A stretch of DNA of 64,000 bases from Bacteroidia bacterium (GTDB taxonomy: Bacteria; Bacteroidota; Bacteroidia; Bacteroidales; JAPLDU01), in contig JAPLDU010000001.1 of NCBI GenBank assembly GCA_026391255.1, positions 42,901 to 106,900 on the forward strand, given 5' to 3'. The notes under the pieces are model-generated. The model saw nothing but the letters and a program-made list of their open reading frames with translations. It was not told where the DNA came from and made no database searches. The position numbers and the translations under genes were made by a program. Below, piece after piece: positions 45,411 to 52,960 of the stretch; positions within the stretch are counted from its first letter, which is position 1, and the number at the start of each line of letters is the position of its first letter.

Positions 45411-46034
45411 TTATTTTTCGTTTACCGGTGGCCATACTCCGCGTCTTCCAAAGAAAAGCCCGAGATGATAACGGGCTGCAAAGAAATATACGGCATGTTT
45501 AAGCTTTCCTACCGGAAAATAAAGGAAAAGCAAACCTGAAACAATGAAATATGTAAAGTATGCAGATGAAAAATTAAGTACAATGACTGTTGTTACCTGA
45601 AAACCTGTAACAAGGATATTGGAAATGTAATCATCAGGATTTGATAATTTGCGCATCCTGGAATTGGTCATCCTTTTTATCAGAATTCCGATTCCACACA
45701 GGGCAGACGAGACCAGCACAATTGATGTAATAAAAATAACAGGTTCTGAAGGTGATAACTGCAGCCAGATGAAAGGGAAAAAAATAAGCGACAGGAATGT
45801 TCCGGCATGATAGATAATGCCTGCGGCATATGTTGGGAGATGCAAAAATGCTGTTTCTTTTCTTGCCGGGTTCATTGATGAAGTATAGGCGTACCTGATA
45901 CTTTCAGAAATGTTGCCGGCTGGTACTGAAAAGTCCTCAGGACGGCCAGGAGTAACAAGCCGGATTATCAACCGAAGGCAGGTTATACAGGCTAACACAG
46001 GCGGAATTATTGCAACCCAGTAATACCATTTCAT
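45411..46034 (-). CDS. dsrM: DsrM/NarI-like haem b membrane subunit
   Basis: The 207-aa protein has about five transmembrane helices and histidines placed as in NarI-type haem b proteins (LPTYAAGIIYHAGTFL, GKLKHAVYFFAARYHLG). It is shorter than typical DsrM. It precedes dsrK and follows dsrC, so it should pass electrons between menaquinone and DsrK. The ATG at 46034 is preferred over the TTG at 46055, which would overlap dsrC. Confidence 0.75.
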   Translation of the reverse strand: MKWYYWVAIIPPVLACITCLRLIIRLVTPGRPEDFSVPAGNISESIRYAYTSSMNPARKETAFLHLPTYAAGIIYHAGTFLSLIFFPFIWLQLSPSEPVIFITSIVLVSSALCGIGILIKRMTNSRMRKLSNPDDYISNILVTGFQVTTVIVLNFSSAYFTYFIVSGLLFLYFPVGKLKHAVYFFAARYHLGLFFGRRGVWPPVNEK

Positions 46035-46045
46035 AGCACGGATAG

Positions 46046-46363
46046 TTAAACGCAACCGTCAGGTTTAGGTAATCCTGCGACGCGGCATGCCCCGCGGGCA
46101 GGGCCAAGAGGAAATAACTCATATATCTCACGGAGTTTTAGTCCTGTTTGCTGGCAGATTACACGTATCATAGGCGCCATTCCTGTTTCTTCCCAACTTT
46201 TACGAATGATTCTGACAATTGCCCAATGTTTTTCATTTAATTCGGTAATGCCGTCGTATCCGGCAAATAACCGTGCTACTTCATCATTCCAAATGTCAGG
46301 CGTAAGTAAGAAACCATCACCATCAATCTCAAAATTTCTACCTTCAATTTCAATGCTTGGCAT
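46046..46363 (-). CDS. dsrC: DsrC sulfur carrier
   Basis: The 105-aa protein is DsrC/TusE-like: IEGRNFEIDGDGFLL, WNDEVARLFA, then the mobile C-terminal arm ARGACRVAGLPKPDGCV. Both arm cysteines are present, the penultimate CysA and CysB 11 residues before it, which marks true redox-active DsrC rather than TusE (CysA only). In sulfite reducers DsrC takes sulfur from DsrAB as a trisulfide and is reduced by DsrMK. The neighbours dsrM and dsrK fit that role, but dsrAB is absent here. It is 11 nt after the class V PLP gene. Confidence 0.93.
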   Translation of the reverse strand: MPSIEIEGRNFEIDGDGFLLTPDIWNDEVARLFAGYDGITELNEKHWAIVRIIRKSWEETGMAPMIRVICQQTGLKLREIYELFPLGPARGACRVAGLPKPDGCV

Positions 46364-46374
46364 AATTCGTTATT

Positions 46375-47862
46375 TTATAAAATAAACCATGATTCAACTT
46401 GTATCGATGATCTGTCTTTTCTTTTATTAACAAATTCATTGGTTCGCCTGTCATATTCATAATCCCTGCCCCATTCATCATAATGATTCCGTATCTGCCT
46501 GATTGCATCGATAATGTAAATCACATCTGTATCAGACATAGTCGGGTGAAGCGAAATTCTAACCCATCCCGGCTTTTCTGACAGGTCGCCAGCATTTATC
46601 TTACCTGTGATTTTTCGTGATTTTTCATAGCTGACATCAAGCAGGTAATGTCCGTATGTTCCGGCACATGCACATCCGCCCCTTGACTGAATTCCAAACC
46701 GGTCACTCAGTGACTTAACGATCAGGTTATAATGGATACCGGGAATATAAAATGAGATAACACCAAGACGGTCTTTAATATGATCAGCAAGTATATGAAT
46801 ATCAGGTACTGATTGCAATTCCCTGAAAGCAATATTAACCAGTTGATCTTCCCTTTCATGAATTTTTGAAGTATTCATTTTGTTTTTTAAATCAATACAC
46901 AGGGCTGTCTTGATTGCTTGCAGAAAACCAGGGGTACCGCCGTCTTCACGAATCTCAATATTATCAATGAATTTATATTCACCCCAGCGATTAGTCCAGT
47001 CAACTGTGCCGCCCCCCGGTTGGTCAGGTGATTTGTTATTGTATAGTTCTGAATCAAAGATAAGAACTCCTGATGCCCCGGGACCACCCAAAAATTTATG
47101 TGGTGAAAAGAAGATGGCATCAAGTTTTTCCCGTGGGTCATCCGGATGCATATTAATATCATCATATGGAGCTGAGGCAGCAAAGTCAATAAAAGCAAGG
47201 CCTCCGTATTCATGCATCAAGCGGGCCATTTCATGATAGGGAGTACGAATACCTGTAACATTTGAACAAGCGGAGAATGATCCGATCTTACGCTTCCTGT
47301 CTTTGAATTTTTTCAGTGCATCTTCCAGTTTGTTCAGATCAACAAGCATATCTTCTCCTGGCTCGACTACCACCACATCTGCGGATGTCTCGTACCAGGT
47401 GGTCTGATTGGAGTGATGTTCCATATGAGTGACGAATATCACAGGTTTTTCTGTTTCCCTGAGACATTTACTGTGTAATATATCTCCGCAAAGTTTTAAT
47501 CCGAGGATTCTCTGAAATTTAACTACAGCTCCTGTCATGCCAAATCCGGTCGTCAGGATAACATCATCAGCGTTGGCATTTACATGTTCTTTAATCTTTT
47601 TATGGGCAAGATGGTAGGCCTGTGTCATCAGCTTCCCGGTTTCACTGGTTTCAGTGTGTGTGTTACCGATGAATGGACCGATATGTTCAGTGATCATTTC
47701 TTCAATAGGCCTGTATAAACGACCACTTGCAATCCAGTCGGCATAGACCATTTTCACCCTGCCATATGGAGTCTGGTAATACTGGTCAATACCAATGATA
47801 TTATTGCGAAATGTACTGAAGTATTGCTCTGAATGGACTATTTCTTTGTCTGTAAGGAACAT
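46375..47862 (-). CDS. Class V aminotransferase-fold PLP enzyme (desulfurase-like)
   Basis: The 495-aa protein has YADWIASGRLYRPIEE near the start, GNTHTETSETG, the His in THMEHHSNQTTW, the PLP Lys in FFSPHKFLGGPGASGVL and a Cys-rich motif SRGGCACAGTYGHYLL at the catalytic-Cys position. It is longer than SufS/IscS and may be a cysteine desulfurase or lyase acting on another sulfur amino acid. Position directly before dsrC suggests it feeds sulfur to DsrC. Confidence 0.78.
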   Translation of the reverse strand: MFLTDKEIVHSEQYFSTFRNNIIGIDQYYQTPYGRVKMVYADWIASGRLYRPIEEMITEHIGPFIGNTHTETSETGKLMTQAYHLAHKKIKEHVNANADDVILTTGFGMTGAVVKFQRILGLKLCGDILHSKCLRETEKPVIFVTHMEHHSNQTTWYETSADVVVVEPGEDMLVDLNKLEDALKKFKDRKRKIGSFSACSNVTGIRTPYHEMARLMHEYGGLAFIDFAASAPYDDINMHPDDPREKLDAIFFSPHKFLGGPGASGVLIFDSELYNNKSPDQPGGGTVDWTNRWGEYKFIDNIEIREDGGTPGFLQAIKTALCIDLKNKMNTSKIHEREDQLVNIAFRELQSVPDIHILADHIKDRLGVISFYIPGIHYNLIVKSLSDRFGIQSRGGCACAGTYGHYLLDVSYEKSRKITGKINAGDLSEKPGWVRISLHPTMSDTDVIYIIDAIRQIRNHYDEWGRDYEYDRRTNEFVNKRKDRSSIQVESWFIL

Positions 47863-47939
47863 AATGATTTCAGGGAATATCTTTTGCAGATGTTAGATTG
47901 AAAAATATAAGTCAAATAACCCATTAGCTTGATAATCAG

Positions 47940-48269
47940 CTAAGGGCAACAGCAATAATTTGATTCCCTGTGAAGATATTCTGCCAGAAAATGAATGACA
48001 GCCTTAGTAATGATCTGATCATCAGAATTTATGATCTCTTTATTTTTTAAATTTAACTGCTGGCGGTATTTATCTTCAATTTCCTTTACTAAAATCCCAT
48101 CGCAATCAGTTATGTTATCATCTGAAATCCCGGGGTTTCCTGAAATGTTCCAGCGTAACTGCTGCTCAGTGATCTCACCTGATTTGATTGTAAGGATGAG
48201 AAACCCTTTGGCAGACCCAAAGTTGCGTGTCATCATCAACCCATCATCAGTCGGAATGGCTAATTTCAT
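47940..48269 (-). CDS. NifX/NifB-type Fe-Mo-cofactor-domain protein with CCC tail
   Basis: From the ATG at 48269 it is a 109-aa protein with the dinitrogenase-cofactor domain opening (KLAIPTDDGLMMTRNFGSAKGF) and an unusual C-terminus NYCCCP. Such small domains bind Fe-S or metal clusters in non-nitrogen-fixing organisms. The ORF extends further upstream, but the -7 element at 48310 fits the shorter start. It lies 77 nt before the class V PLP gene and may be the first gene of the dsr unit. Confidence 0.75.
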   Translation of the reverse strand: MKLAIPTDDGLMMTRNFGSAKGFLILTIKSGEITEQQLRWNISGNPGISDDNITDCDGILVKEIEDKYRQQLNLKNKEIINSDDQIITKAVIHFLAEYLHRESNYCCCP

Positions 48270-48309
48270 ATATTTCAGATTATTGGTTAATAAACAAATA
48301 TCACTTTTA

Positions 48310-48317
48310 CAAAAGTA
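48310..48317 (-). promoter_or_regulatory. -7 element of the NifX-like gene
   Basis: TACTTTTG on the minus strand lies 40 nt before the ATG at 48269. The -33 element is not recognisable. Confidence 0.45.
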
Positions 48318-48437
48318 CTCAGTAATAGTGCTGTAGGAGGTAAAGGAAATGTGATTATAACTATAATAGGTTGTGAGAGATGACCTGATATTATATACGT
48401 AAATACACATACATATATGACTATGTAATTAATAAAT

Positions 48438-48453
48438 TGTGATATATATCACA
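48438..48453. promoter_or_regulatory. CRP/FNR-type operator, perfect palindrome
   Basis: TGTGATATATATCACA is a perfect 16-nt palindrome with the TGTGA-N6-TCACA consensus. It lies in the divergent region of the FNR-like gene and the sulfur-cluster strand. Its centre is about 25 nt upstream of the TAAGTTTG -7 element, so it overlaps the -33 position. Confidence 0.75.
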
Positions 48454-48466
48454 TATTGTCATTTTC

Positions 48467-48474
48467 TAAGTTTG
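48467..48474 (+). promoter_or_regulatory. -7 element of the FNR-like gene
   Basis: TAAGTTTG ends 1 nt before the first ATG at 48476. A transcript starting about 7 nt downstream would miss that ATG, so the second Met (48506) is the likely start. Confidence 0.55.
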
Positions 48475-48505
48475 CATGATTACTTTTGCAACAACAAAAA
48501 CTCCG

Positions 48506-49204
48506 ATGTTTGAATTTGAGAATAAAAAGACAACGTGTCCTGATTGTAAGGATAAATCCTGTGCAGCTGCCATCCTGAGCAGGGAAGAGCTTGAAATGAT
48601 CAACTTTAACAGCCATGAGAGTGTGGTCAAGAAAGGAGAAATCATCCTTCATGAAGGTTCTCTGACTTCTCATATTATATACCTGAAGAGCGGGCTTGCC
48701 AAGGAGTTTGTAAAACCCACACCTGAGTCAGAGCAGATACTGTCCATCGTAAAAGAACATACCTATTTAGGTTTGTCCTCTTTATTTGGTGACAGGATCA
48801 ATCACTATTCCTATTCGGCACTGGAAGATGTAAAGGTGTGCTATATTGATATTGCAGTTTTTATCAATCTGGTCAGGAAGAACGGAAATTTTGCATATGA
48901 AATATTGGTATCGGTGAGTCGTGACAGCCTGAACAATTTTCACAGGTTTATCAATCAACTGCATAAAAAGATTTATGGTCGTGTAGCTGATGGGATTCTG
49001 TATTTCTCCAGGATCATTTACGAAAATACCACCTTCTCCCTTCCCATGTCAAGGCAGGAATTTGCTGATCTGATTGGTGTATCGAGGGAAAGCGCCACCA
49101 GGGTGCTCATTAAATTCAAGGATGAGGGGATCATCAATATTAAAGGCCACCTGATTGAAATAAACAAGGTGGAATTACTCGAACAGATCAGCAGGAAAGG
49201 TTGA
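48506..49204 (+). CDS. FNR-like CRP-family regulator with four candidate cluster cysteines
   Basis: From the preferred ATG it is a 232-aa CRP/FNR protein. The N-terminus has CPDCKDKSC (Cys 11, 14 and 19). A fourth Cys lies in DVKVCYIDI (about 112), at the place of FNR Cys122, so an oxygen-labile [4Fe4S] cluster is plausible. The cNMP-type barrel includes KKGEIILHEGS. The HTH is SRQEFADLIGVSRESATRVLIKF; its RE-xxx-R set is CRP-like and suits the TGTGA half-site just upstream. It probably autoregulates and controls the divergent sulfur genes under anoxia. Confidence 0.88.
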   Translation: MFEFENKKTTCPDCKDKSCAAAILSREELEMINFNSHESVVKKGEIILHEGSLTSHIIYLKSGLAKEFVKPTPESEQILSIVKEHTYLGLSSLFGDRINHYSYSALEDVKVCYIDIAVFINLVRKNGNFAYEILVSVSRDSLNNFHRFINQLHKKIYGRVADGILYFSRIIYENTTFSLPMSRQEFADLIGVSRESATRVLIKFKDEGIINIKGHLIEINKVELLEQISRKG

Positions 49205-49239
49205 TATTAATTAATATTACTTCAAATCCATGATAAAAT

Positions 49240-49935
49240 TCAGCCTGTTTTACTGATTTTTTCAAGCCTTGTTTTATCAATAATCACAATGTCTTTTTCT
49301 CTGAGGCTGATCACAGAATCTTTCTCAAGTCCTTTAAGCAGCTTTACAGTACTTTCGGTTGATATACCTGCAAAGTCGGCAATATCCTTTCTTGAAAGTA
49401 GTTGGAAAATCTCCGGATTTCCGGCCTTTAATTGATTAATATAAAGCAAAGTATCAGCCAAACGACCATTCATTTGTTTAAACAGAACATTTTGCAAAGA
49501 GTGAAACAGGTTTGTGTTTTGTTCACAATATCGTTTTATGATATTGAATCCAAACAGTCCATTTTGCTTTACCACTTCTTCAATAGCTTCCTTTTCAACT
49601 AAGTAAGCCTGGCATTCTGTAAGGCATACAGCCGAATAATTATAGGTGTTCTTTAAAAAAACAGATGACAAACCGACAAATTCACCTTTAGTTATGATCT
49701 TCAGGTTATAACTTTTATCATGTTCACTTTCAATATACTGTTTGACAAATCCGTGAATGATAAACAATATGTATGATGCAAAGACTCCCTGTTTGGTCAG
49801 AGTATCCCCTTTCCTGAAAAGCACCTGTGTCTTGCTTTTTCTGACAAGTTCCGCCTCGTCAGACGAAAGCATCTGAAAGCATGGAGCCTGTATGTCACAA
49901 ATGAAATCGTGATTGGTTTCGACTATTGTCTTCAT
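49240..49935 (-). CDS. CRP/FNR-family regulator without full FNR cysteine set
   Basis: The 231-aa protein has two N-terminal cysteines (FICDIQAPCF), a cyclic-nucleotide-type barrel (FRKGDTLTKQGVFASYILFI) and a C-terminal HTH (SRKDIADFAGISTESTVKLLKGL). The recognition helix lacks the CRP RE-xxx-R set, so it should read another site. The inverted repeat TTTACCA-N11-TGGTAAA just upstream of its start may be its operator. It is convergent with the FNR-like gene. Confidence 0.85.
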   Translation of the reverse strand: MKTIVETNHDFICDIQAPCFQMLSSDEAELVRKSKTQVLFRKGDTLTKQGVFASYILFIIHGFVKQYIESEHDKSYNLKIITKGEFVGLSSVFLKNTYNYSAVCLTECQAYLVEKEAIEEVVKQNGLFGFNIIKRYCEQNTNLFHSLQNVLFKQMNGRLADTLLYINQLKAGNPEIFQLLSRKDIADFAGISTESTVKLLKGLEKDSVISLREKDIVIIDKTRLEKISKTG

Positions 49936-49940
49936 TAAAA

Positions 49941-49965
49941 TTTACCAGATTATTTGAATGGTAAA
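49941..49965. promoter_or_regulatory. Inverted repeat upstream of the second CRP/FNR gene
   Basis: TTTACCA, 11 nt, TGGTAAA is a perfect 7-bp inverted repeat starting 6 nt upstream of the ATG. This position suggests repression of its own gene. Confidence 0.45.
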
Positions 49966-50034
49966 ATTAATCTAAATCAATAAATAAGTTGTCGCATTTC
50001 AATGGGATAGTTGTTGCCATATACACGAAACTGC

Positions 50035-50065
50035 TTTGTAATAAATTAATTAGCCGGTACTTTTG
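50035..50065 (+). promoter_or_regulatory. Promoter of the thioredoxin module
   Basis: TTTG, 19 nt, TACTTTTG is a full consensus match. It ends 36 nt before the ATG at 50102. Confidence 0.8.
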
Positions 50066-50101
50066 AGCCGTATTTAATTATTCACATTAAAATTTAAAAA
50101 T

Positions 50102-50398
50102 ATGTTGTACACTAATTTAAAACACATCGAATCGGTATCTGAACATGCTAAGGTAATCAGTGAAAATGATAATGTCATGATAGTTTGCGGTCGTATGGGA
50201 CCCATGTGTATCCCTGTTTATGGGATTGCTGAAGAACTTGAGGAAGAATATTCCCATGTAAAATTCTGTGATTTGGAATTTGATAACCCTGCATCGTCTG
50301 TTATCCGCAATTTGCCTGAAGTACGCGGTTTTATGGGTATTCCATTTACCATATATTATTACACAACAGGTAATCACCATTCTGAAGGAATACTTTAA
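50102..50398 (+). CDS. Thioredoxin-like protein with a C-x6-C motif
   Basis: The 98-aa protein has a thioredoxin-like order (NVMIVCGRMGPMCIPVYGIAEELEEEYSHVKFCDLEFD, then MGIPFTIYYYTTG with the cis-Pro). The usual CxxC is replaced by C-x6-C (CGRMGPMC). It is the first gene of the module and lies 11 nt before trxB. It may be a dedicated partner of this TrxB. Confidence 0.7.
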   Translation: MLYTNLKHIESVSEHAKVISENDNVMIVCGRMGPMCIPVYGIAEELEEEYSHVKFCDLEFDNPASSVIRNLPEVRGFMGIPFTIYYYTTGNHHSEGIL

Positions 50399-50409
50399 AG
50401 TTCCGGTCA

Positions 50410-51381
50410 ATGCATAAAATGATGAATCAAAGCAAACATTACGATACCATTGTGATAGGTGCAGGCCCTGCCGGATTGACGGCAGGGATATACCTTTCAC
50501 GGGCAAAACTGAAGACCCTCATTCTGAATGAAGGCACGGTAGGCGGGCAAATGGTACTTACGCACGAAATTGCCAATTTTCCCGGTGTAGAAAGCACCAG
50601 CGGTTACCAGCTTGCCAATATTATGAAAAAGCAGGCAAAATCATTCGGTTGTGATATTCTGGCGAATGTAAATATCTGTGATATTGATCTTGATGGAGAC
50701 ATTAAAACCGTTGCAATCACTGACGGGAGCACTTACACATCGGATAGTGTCATCCTTACACCGGGAGGAAGACCACGTACTTTGAATGTGCCGGGAGAAG
50801 ATCAACTCAAGGGGAAAGGTATTTCCTACTGTGCAACCTGTGATGGCGATTTCTTTACGGGTAAAGAGATTGTAGTGGTTGGAGGTGGAAACTCTGCACT
50901 GGAAGAAGCAGTTTCGCTTACTAAATATGCAACCACAGTGACTGTTGTACACCAGTTTGATCATTTCCAGGCTTATGAACATGCGATTGAAGAAGCCCGG
51001 GAACATCTCCAAATAAATTTTGTAATGGAATCAACCATTTCAGCTTTTTATGGTAATGAAAACCTCGAAAGTGTCGATATCATCAGCCTTAAAACAGGTG
51101 AAGTGACTAATTTCAAAACAGACGGTGTCTTTATATTCATCGGATATATTCCAAATACTGAATTTCTTAACAAAAAAGTGGAATTGAATCAATGGGGTGA
51201 AATAGTTGTAATGCCCGACATGTCAACCAATATTGAAGGTGTTTATGCCGCTGGTGATTGTACTGCAAAAAGATACAGGCAGGTTACTACAGCCGTGGGT
51301 GATGGGACGATTGCTGCACTGGCAGTTTCAAATTATATGAACGAAGTAAAAGCAAAACAAAAAGAATTAATATTAGTATAG
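50410..51381 (+). CDS. trxB: Thioredoxin reductase-like flavoprotein with altered NADPH site
   Basis: The 323-aa protein has FAD motif VIGAGPAGLTAGIYL, redox CATC (SYCATCDGDFF) and GGGNSALEEAVSLT. The segment that normally reads HRRDxFR, which binds the NADPH 2-prime phosphate, is HQFDHFQA, with all three arginines lost. It may therefore use NADH, ferredoxin or another donor. The C-terminal AAGDCTAKRYRQVTTAVGDG is standard. The ATG at 50410 may be replaced by one 9-12 nt downstream. Confidence 0.9.
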   Translation: MHKMMNQSKHYDTIVIGAGPAGLTAGIYLSRAKLKTLILNEGTVGGQMVLTHEIANFPGVESTSGYQLANIMKKQAKSFGCDILANVNICDIDLDGDIKTVAITDGSTYTSDSVILTPGGRPRTLNVPGEDQLKGKGISYCATCDGDFFTGKEIVVVGGGNSALEEAVSLTKYATTVTVVHQFDHFQAYEHAIEEAREHLQINFVMESTISAFYGNENLESVDIISLKTGEVTNFKTDGVFIFIGYIPNTEFLNKKVELNQWGEIVVMPDMSTNIEGVYAAGDCTAKRYRQVTTAVGDGTIAALAVSNYMNEVKAKQKELILV

Positions 51382-51382
51382 T

Positions 51383-51799
51383 ATGCAAACAACAATGATT
51401 ATTATTGGCGCAGTAGTTTTGGCTATCGGTGTTCTGATCTATTTAGCCAGATTAAAGATGAAAAACATTCCGGTTGTAGAGGATCATCAGAACATAGTCA
51501 AGCTAACCAATGCAAACTTTCAGTTGCAGACAAAGAACAAGCTTATCCTGGTTGACTTCTGGGCAAGCTGGTGTGCCCCTTGCCGTATGATGGCACCAGT
51601 TTTGAACGATGTTGCCAGAGAATTAAATGGCAATGCCAGTGTGGGCAAGGTCAATGTAGAACATGAGCAATTGCTGGCACAAAAGCATAAAGTCAGGAAT
51701 ATCCCAACGCTTGTACTTTTTAGGAATGGTAAGGAAATTGACCGGTTTGTCGGTGTTAAATCAAAAGAATTTTTATTACAACAAATTCAGAAAGCATAA
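51383..51799 (+). CDS. Membrane-anchored thioredoxin
   Basis: The 138-aa thioredoxin has an N-terminal transmembrane helix (IIIGAVVLAIGVLIYLA) followed by DFWASWCAPCRMMAP with the WCAPC active site and NIPTLVLFRNGKE. Orientation is uncertain; with positive residues after the helix the domain probably faces the cytoplasm. It starts 1 nt after the trxB stop. Confidence 0.9.
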   Translation: MQTTMIIIGAVVLAIGVLIYLARLKMKNIPVVEDHQNIVKLTNANFQLQTKNKLILVDFWASWCAPCRMMAPVLNDVARELNGNASVGKVNVEHEQLLAQKHKVRNIPTLVLFRNGKEIDRFVGVKSKEFLLQQIQKA

Positions 51800-51822
51800 T
51801 AATAAAGGTTTAGACAATAGAT

Positions 51823-51868
51823 TATCAGGTGTTTAGGAATAATAATATTTATACCCTAAAACCTGATA
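51823..51868. terminator. Foldback between convergent trx and NifX-like genes
   Basis: TTATCAGGTGTTTAGG and CCTAAAACCTGATA pair with one bulge and a 17-nt AT-rich loop. Family B words (CTACAGTCTCTAAAAGCCTA) follow. It could stop transcription from both sides. Confidence 0.5.
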
Positions 51869-51898
51869 TTCTACAGTCTCTAAAAGCCTACAGTCAAT

Positions 51899-52285
51899 TT
51901 AATGGTTGCATTGCTGGCCGTTGCCCTGACCATGATGTTCCTGATGAAGGGAACAACTTTCACCGCTATCAGAAATCCTGCCTTCAATAAACTGTTTTAC
52001 AAGGTCGGCGGCATTTCCGGAGCAGCCCCGAATTACCTGAATGCCCCATTGATTTAGTACATTGATTGCACCGCCACCAATGCCACCGGCAAGCATCGTT
52101 GTAACTCCCTGTTCAGATAAAACACCTGCAATATTTGACTTGCATCCGCAACCCTGTTCAGATTTTAAAAATTGAACATCGACTATTTCATTTTTTTCTG
52201 AGATGGTATAAACTCCGTAAAATTCACAATGACCAAAATGGTCGTCTACCTGGTTACCTCTGGTAACTGGAATTGCTATTTTCAT
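51899..52285 (-). CDS. NifX/NifB-type Fe-Mo-cofactor-domain protein with Cys/His tail
   Basis: From the ATG at 52285 it is 128 aa: KIAIPVTRGNQVDDHFGHCEFYGVY, EQGCGCKSNIAGVLS, MLAGGIGGGAINVL, then a metal-binding-looking tail (CSLHQEHHGQGNGQQCNH). Dinitrogenase-cofactor domain proteins of this type are common in anaerobes lacking nitrogenase. It follows a methyltransferase and OsmC gene in one run. Confidence 0.82.
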   Translation of the reverse strand: MKIAIPVTRGNQVDDHFGHCEFYGVYTISEKNEIVDVQFLKSEQGCGCKSNIAGVLSEQGVTTMLAGGIGGGAINVLNQWGIQVIRGCSGNAADLVKQFIEGRISDSGESCSLHQEHHGQGNGQQCNH

Positions 52286-52311
52286 ATTATTTAAATTATT
52301 GATTAGTAACA

Positions 52312-52953
52312 TTATTTATCAAAAATACCTGAAGGTACTGCATTTGCAGTTACCAGAAATACAGGAAATTCTTTTTCATTTCCGCTATTCCCGGGTCTTT
52401 TAATTACAAAACAAGGTTTCAGATTAATATTATGAAATCCTGTCAGTTCAAGAAGATGAACTAAACTGTAAGGATCAAAACCATGATGACCCGTAAAATC
52501 AGCATCATGAAACGATCCGTCTTCTTTGTATAGATCAGCAATAGCCAAATGTCCGCCAGGGTTTAATAAATGATAAAACTTCAAAAACATTTTCTCAATG
52601 TTGTCAACGTGATGAAGAGCCATTTGGGAGAAAATATAATCGAACTTTTTTCCCGGGTATTCATCCTTTTCTAAATCAAAAAGAAGAGGATGAAGATGAT
52701 CAATTCCGTTTTTGGCAAGTTTTTCCCTTGCAGTTTTGATCATCTCAACTGAACTATCCATCAGGATTATCTCAGAAAAATAGTCCTTAAGTGTGAAGCT
52801 AAGCAGACCTGTGCCTGATCCAATTTCCAATGCGGTTTTCTGCACATCTAATTCACCTCTGGCTATCAGCTCTTTTGCAATTGCTTCAGTCCTATCGAGG
52901 TGCATCTGGTTTTTGTCCCAATCCCCGGCAACCTGGTCAAAATGGTTTGCCAT
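52312..52953 (-). CDS. Class I SAM-dependent methyltransferase
   Basis: The 213-aa protein has the Rossmann SAM motif (ALEIGSGTGLLSFTL), acidic loop (LMDSSVEMI) and FSQMALHHVDN with LNPGGHLAIADL. It resembles UbiE/SmtA-type enzymes. Substrate unknown. It lies 26 nt before the NifX-like gene and 7 nt after OsmC. Confidence 0.85.
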   Translation of the reverse strand: MANHFDQVAGDWDKNQMHLDRTEAIAKELIARGELDVQKTALEIGSGTGLLSFTLKDYFSEIILMDSSVEMIKTAREKLAKNGIDHLHPLLFDLEKDEYPGKKFDYIFSQMALHHVDNIEKMFLKFYHLLNPGGHLAIADLYKEDGSFHDADFTGHHGFDPYSLVHLLELTGFHNINLKPCFVIKRPGNSGNEKEFPVFLVTANAVPSGIFDK

Positions 52954-52960
52954 TATAATG

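Noticed and set aside
35242-46363. The sHdr sulfur-oxidation pathway
   Set aside because: No lipoate-binding protein or typical HdrB1/C1/B2 order is present. QmoC- and DsrMK-like subunits instead point to quinone-linked exchange.
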